From Mastacembelus armatus (lineage: Eukaryota > Chordata > Actinopteri > Synbranchiformes > Mastacembelidae): 64,000 nt of DNA. Below, one piece after another: positions 62,019 through 64,000 of the stretch (its first letter is position 1; the number at the start of each line of letters is the position of its first letter). The notes beneath the pieces are model-generated. The model was not told the DNA's origin and did not search any database. It saw only the letters and a program-made list of their open reading frames with translations. The stretch spans positions 248,001 through 312,000 of the forward strand of contig NW_022872898.1 of assembly GCF_900324485.2 (NCBI RefSeq), written 5' to 3'. The position numbers and the translations under genes are program-made.

Positions 62019-62439
62019 GTAACACTTCACATATCCTCCAGGGAGGACACACACACATACCCAGTTTGTGGATCAAAGGGTTTCGAAGACTCAACCATTA
62101 GACCCTAATGAACTTCACCTGTGTTCACTTCTATTGTTTACCTAACGAGTCCAGTTCAGGGTGTATAGACCAAAGTTAGTAAATCCCAGGCAGGGTATAG
62201 ACTATACAGATTGTCAGCCTATTAGAACTCGTACTGATGGTGTTGCTTTGTAATGGAACTATCTGGATACCAAGAAAATTGGTCACCAAGAAACTGAAAT
62301 CCTGGTGGCCTAATGGATAACAATATATAAAACAACAGAAAGTCACTTTGAACAGACATGGTGAAAGTTTAGTCTCTGAAACTGGTTGGGTAAAGGCACA
62401 GACCTACTCCTAAGAAGTTTTTTTTTAAAATTATTATTA
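62019..62439. other. non-coding with a small tRNA-Arg trace
   Basis: GGTGGCCTAATGGATAAC near 62303-62320 is a D-arm fragment of tRNA-Arg. Nothing else was recognised. Confidence 0.4.
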
Positions 62440-62600
62440 TTTGGGCAGTTTGTGCCTTTATGTCTTATAGGACAGTAGAAAGAGACAGGAAATGTGGAAA
62501 GGAGAGCAAGGGAATATATGCTGTTCAAGATGACAAGTCCAGGAGTGGGACCAGCATCACCATGTTCGTGGTCAGGCTCACTTACCACTAAACCATGCAC
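62440..62600 (-). mobile_element. teleost interspersed repeat, unclassified
   Basis: GGGCAGTTTGTGCCTTTATG, GGACAGTAGAAAGAGACAGG then a GTGGGACC and CACTAAACCATGCACTGCC end resemble a common fish repeat with a tRNA-like region. I could not name its family. Confidence 0.4.
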
Positions 62601-63336
62601 TGCCTTCTCTAAGCTGGTTTATTGAGTAAAATCAGGAAAACACACCTGGAAATAGTATGTAAAGTGTGCTCTGTTTTGTAGTTTAGATGTTTCCAGATTT
62701 GATCTAAAACCACAATGATTGGATCATACACAAATCCTCAAGATCAGTCTTCCTGTCTTTATTATGAAGCTTTTTCTGTCAGTTAATTGCTAGACAATGA
62801 CCTGTTGATCACTGAGATAAAAGGATGAACCTCCTTTGTTACTGTTTGCAGTGGGCCCAGTGCTCTGGGTCCTTGTTTACCTGAGCAATTGACATTTTAA
62901 AGAAAAACAGACTTGGACTCAATGTTTATTTATGTTTTTTTTTTTTTTTTTAAATCAAAGTTTCATGTTTGAGTGATAAAATCAAATCCCTCCCCTGCTA
63001 TTGTCCTAGACAGGTTCTTCCAAAATTAGGATGATCCTTTTTACTGTTTCTCCTTACTGCTTATCCTGTTGATTATTTTACAATGTACACACATGATGTT
63101 ATGATGATGCAATTGTTGTCCTGGTAACACATCTGCAATCTCAAACCAGCTCAGCAGCAGGTTTATTCTCAGGTTCAGTCATTGTAAACACGATAATCGT
63201 CCGGGTCGGTTTTCCTTCCTTCCTGTTTCTTTGGTGTCCTGATTTTTTTCTTTTTTTTTCTTCTTCTTCTTCTTCTTCTCAGATATAACTGATGTTTCTG
63301 ATGAACAGCATTTTGATTCCTCTGTATGTCCTGCAA
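62601..63336. other. non-coding, low-complexity tracts
   Basis: No gene was found. A T-run lies near 62938-62951, and a TTC-rich tract at 63247-63282 belongs to the stretch that is the inverse of 50960-51065. Confidence 0.45.
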
Positions 63337-63559
63337 CTGTAACATCAACAAGGACGAGTTCTGTCACGTGACACTAAGCAGAACAAGAAACATTTTCACA
63401 GTTATGTCTAACTGTATTGTCTTTCACTGATATTCAAATCACAATGAGTTAAGGAGAAGCTCCTGAAATGAGAAAACTTTTCACAGACTTCACTATGAGA
63501 ACAAATAACTGGCAGTGGTGTGATTTGAACCCACACCTCAACTGAGACTGGAGCCTTAA
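63337..63559. repeat. tRNA-Leu block, copy 3 of 3 (truncated)
   Basis: Copy of 893-1115 and 53472-53708. It ends inside the tRNA at the anticodon loop. Confidence 0.78.
63510..63559 (-). pseudogene. tRNA-Leu (AAG) relic, 3' part
   Basis: It contains the acceptor, T-arm and variable arm of the gene at 53649. It is cut at TTAA of the anticodon loop and followed by unrelated sequence. Confidence 0.72.
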
Positions 63560-64000
63560 AAAAGAAGTACAGTGTCCGGTGTGGCTGCCATCGACTCCGA
63601 CAGGAGGAGAAAACCGCTGGGTTGGAGTCCCTGGTGGGGATAGGGTCCACCCAAATTCTTAACGCCCTCCAGCGTGGCTGCCATCGACTCCTACGGGAGG
63701 AGGAGTTAGAGTCCCTGGTGGGATAGGGTCCACCTGAATTCTTAAGAAGGACCGTAAGGTTGGAGTTCATTCCTGTAGACGTACAGGACAAAGTCCCGAG
63801 GAAGGGTGCCTCTGGGGAGTGTTGGTTCGCCCCTAAAGACCCACATTGAACAACGATGAAAGCCTCGTACCCACGGCTCCATAAGAGGCGGTAAGTGGCA
63901 AGTTAAGGTAAGGGTATAAGAGAATATAAAGATAAAAGCAGGTTTACTTTTTGGTAAGTATAAATAAGTTGCTGTTGTTTTGTCCTCTGGTACATATGTA
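63560..64000. repeat. unidentified sequence with a diverged tandem repeat
   Basis: TGGCTGCCATCGACTCC occurs at about 63583 and 63677, and GAGTCCCTGGTGGG with GATAGGGTCCACC follows each, so two diverged units of about 90 bases lie here. The stretch runs off the window edge and begins exactly where the tRNA-Leu relic stops, so it is likely an inserted element cut by the window. Confidence 0.5.

Overview
The window is a gene-poor, repeat-packed stretch of a teleost nuclear genome, most likely a percomorph. The evidence is LINEs of the fish L2/Rex1, Rex3 and RTE types, (ATGG)-tailed fish retroposons, fish Tc1/mariner and hAT fragments, class I retrovirus fossils, and eukaryotic tRNA genes with Pol III internal promoters and, in tRNA-Tyr, an intron. 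I found no intact host protein-coding gene. The only host-type protein sequence is a decayed C2H2 zinc-finger fragment near 52.1 kb.

The backbone is a tRNA/5S locus built from repeatedly copied modules. A module carrying Met, Ala, Gly(relic), Tyr, Thr, Gly, Val and Lys tRNA sequences is present as two long direct copies (about 9961-15054 and 41780-46889). Partial copies lie at 1-832, 54905-55820 and, inverted, 17690-18162. A second module carrying tRNA-Glu occurs at 27195-29128 and 46890-48470. A third, about 3.0 kb, occurs as a widely spaced inverted pair (36575-39566 and 58997-62018) holding Arg, Thr(relic), Lys(relic), 5S(relic) and Val sequences. A tRNA-Leu(AAG) block is present three times (893-1270, 53472-53850, 63337-63559). 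Well-folded tRNA genes are Ala (two), Arg(TCT), Thr(AGT), Met, Tyr (two), Leu(AAG), Glu (two) and Arg(CCT). Val(CAC), Pro and Cys are weaker. Many others are fragments or degenerate.

Between the modules lie mobile elements. From left to right: a Rex1-type LINE 3' end (2.5 kb); (ATGG)-tailed retroposons; a class I endogenous retrovirus fossil (5.2-8.3 kb, minus strand); a hAT transposase fragment (9 kb); a Rex3-like LINE with target duplications (15.9-17.0 kb); an almost full-length Rex1/L2-type LINE (19.9-27.8 kb, minus strand) split by a young non-autonomous LTR element (21132-25402) whose interior is a 1052-codon proline-rich tandem-repeat reading frame; an RTE-type LINE with 17-bp target duplications (29.9-32.1 kb); a second class I retrovirus fossil (32.2-36.6 kb); two L2 reverse transcriptase fragments (49.4 and 52.5 kb) around a 25-base assembly gap; an I/Nimb-type LINE RNase H relic (50.2 kb); a 391-bp hAT MITE with 8-bp target duplications (55.4 kb); and a Tc1 transposase N-terminus (57.2 kb).

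The paralogous modules act as natural 'before/after' records. Several insertions can be read precisely because another copy keeps the empty site. One 350-base patch in the 41.8-46.9 kb copy has an odd concentration of small deletions and variants shared with a different copy, and should be treated with caution.
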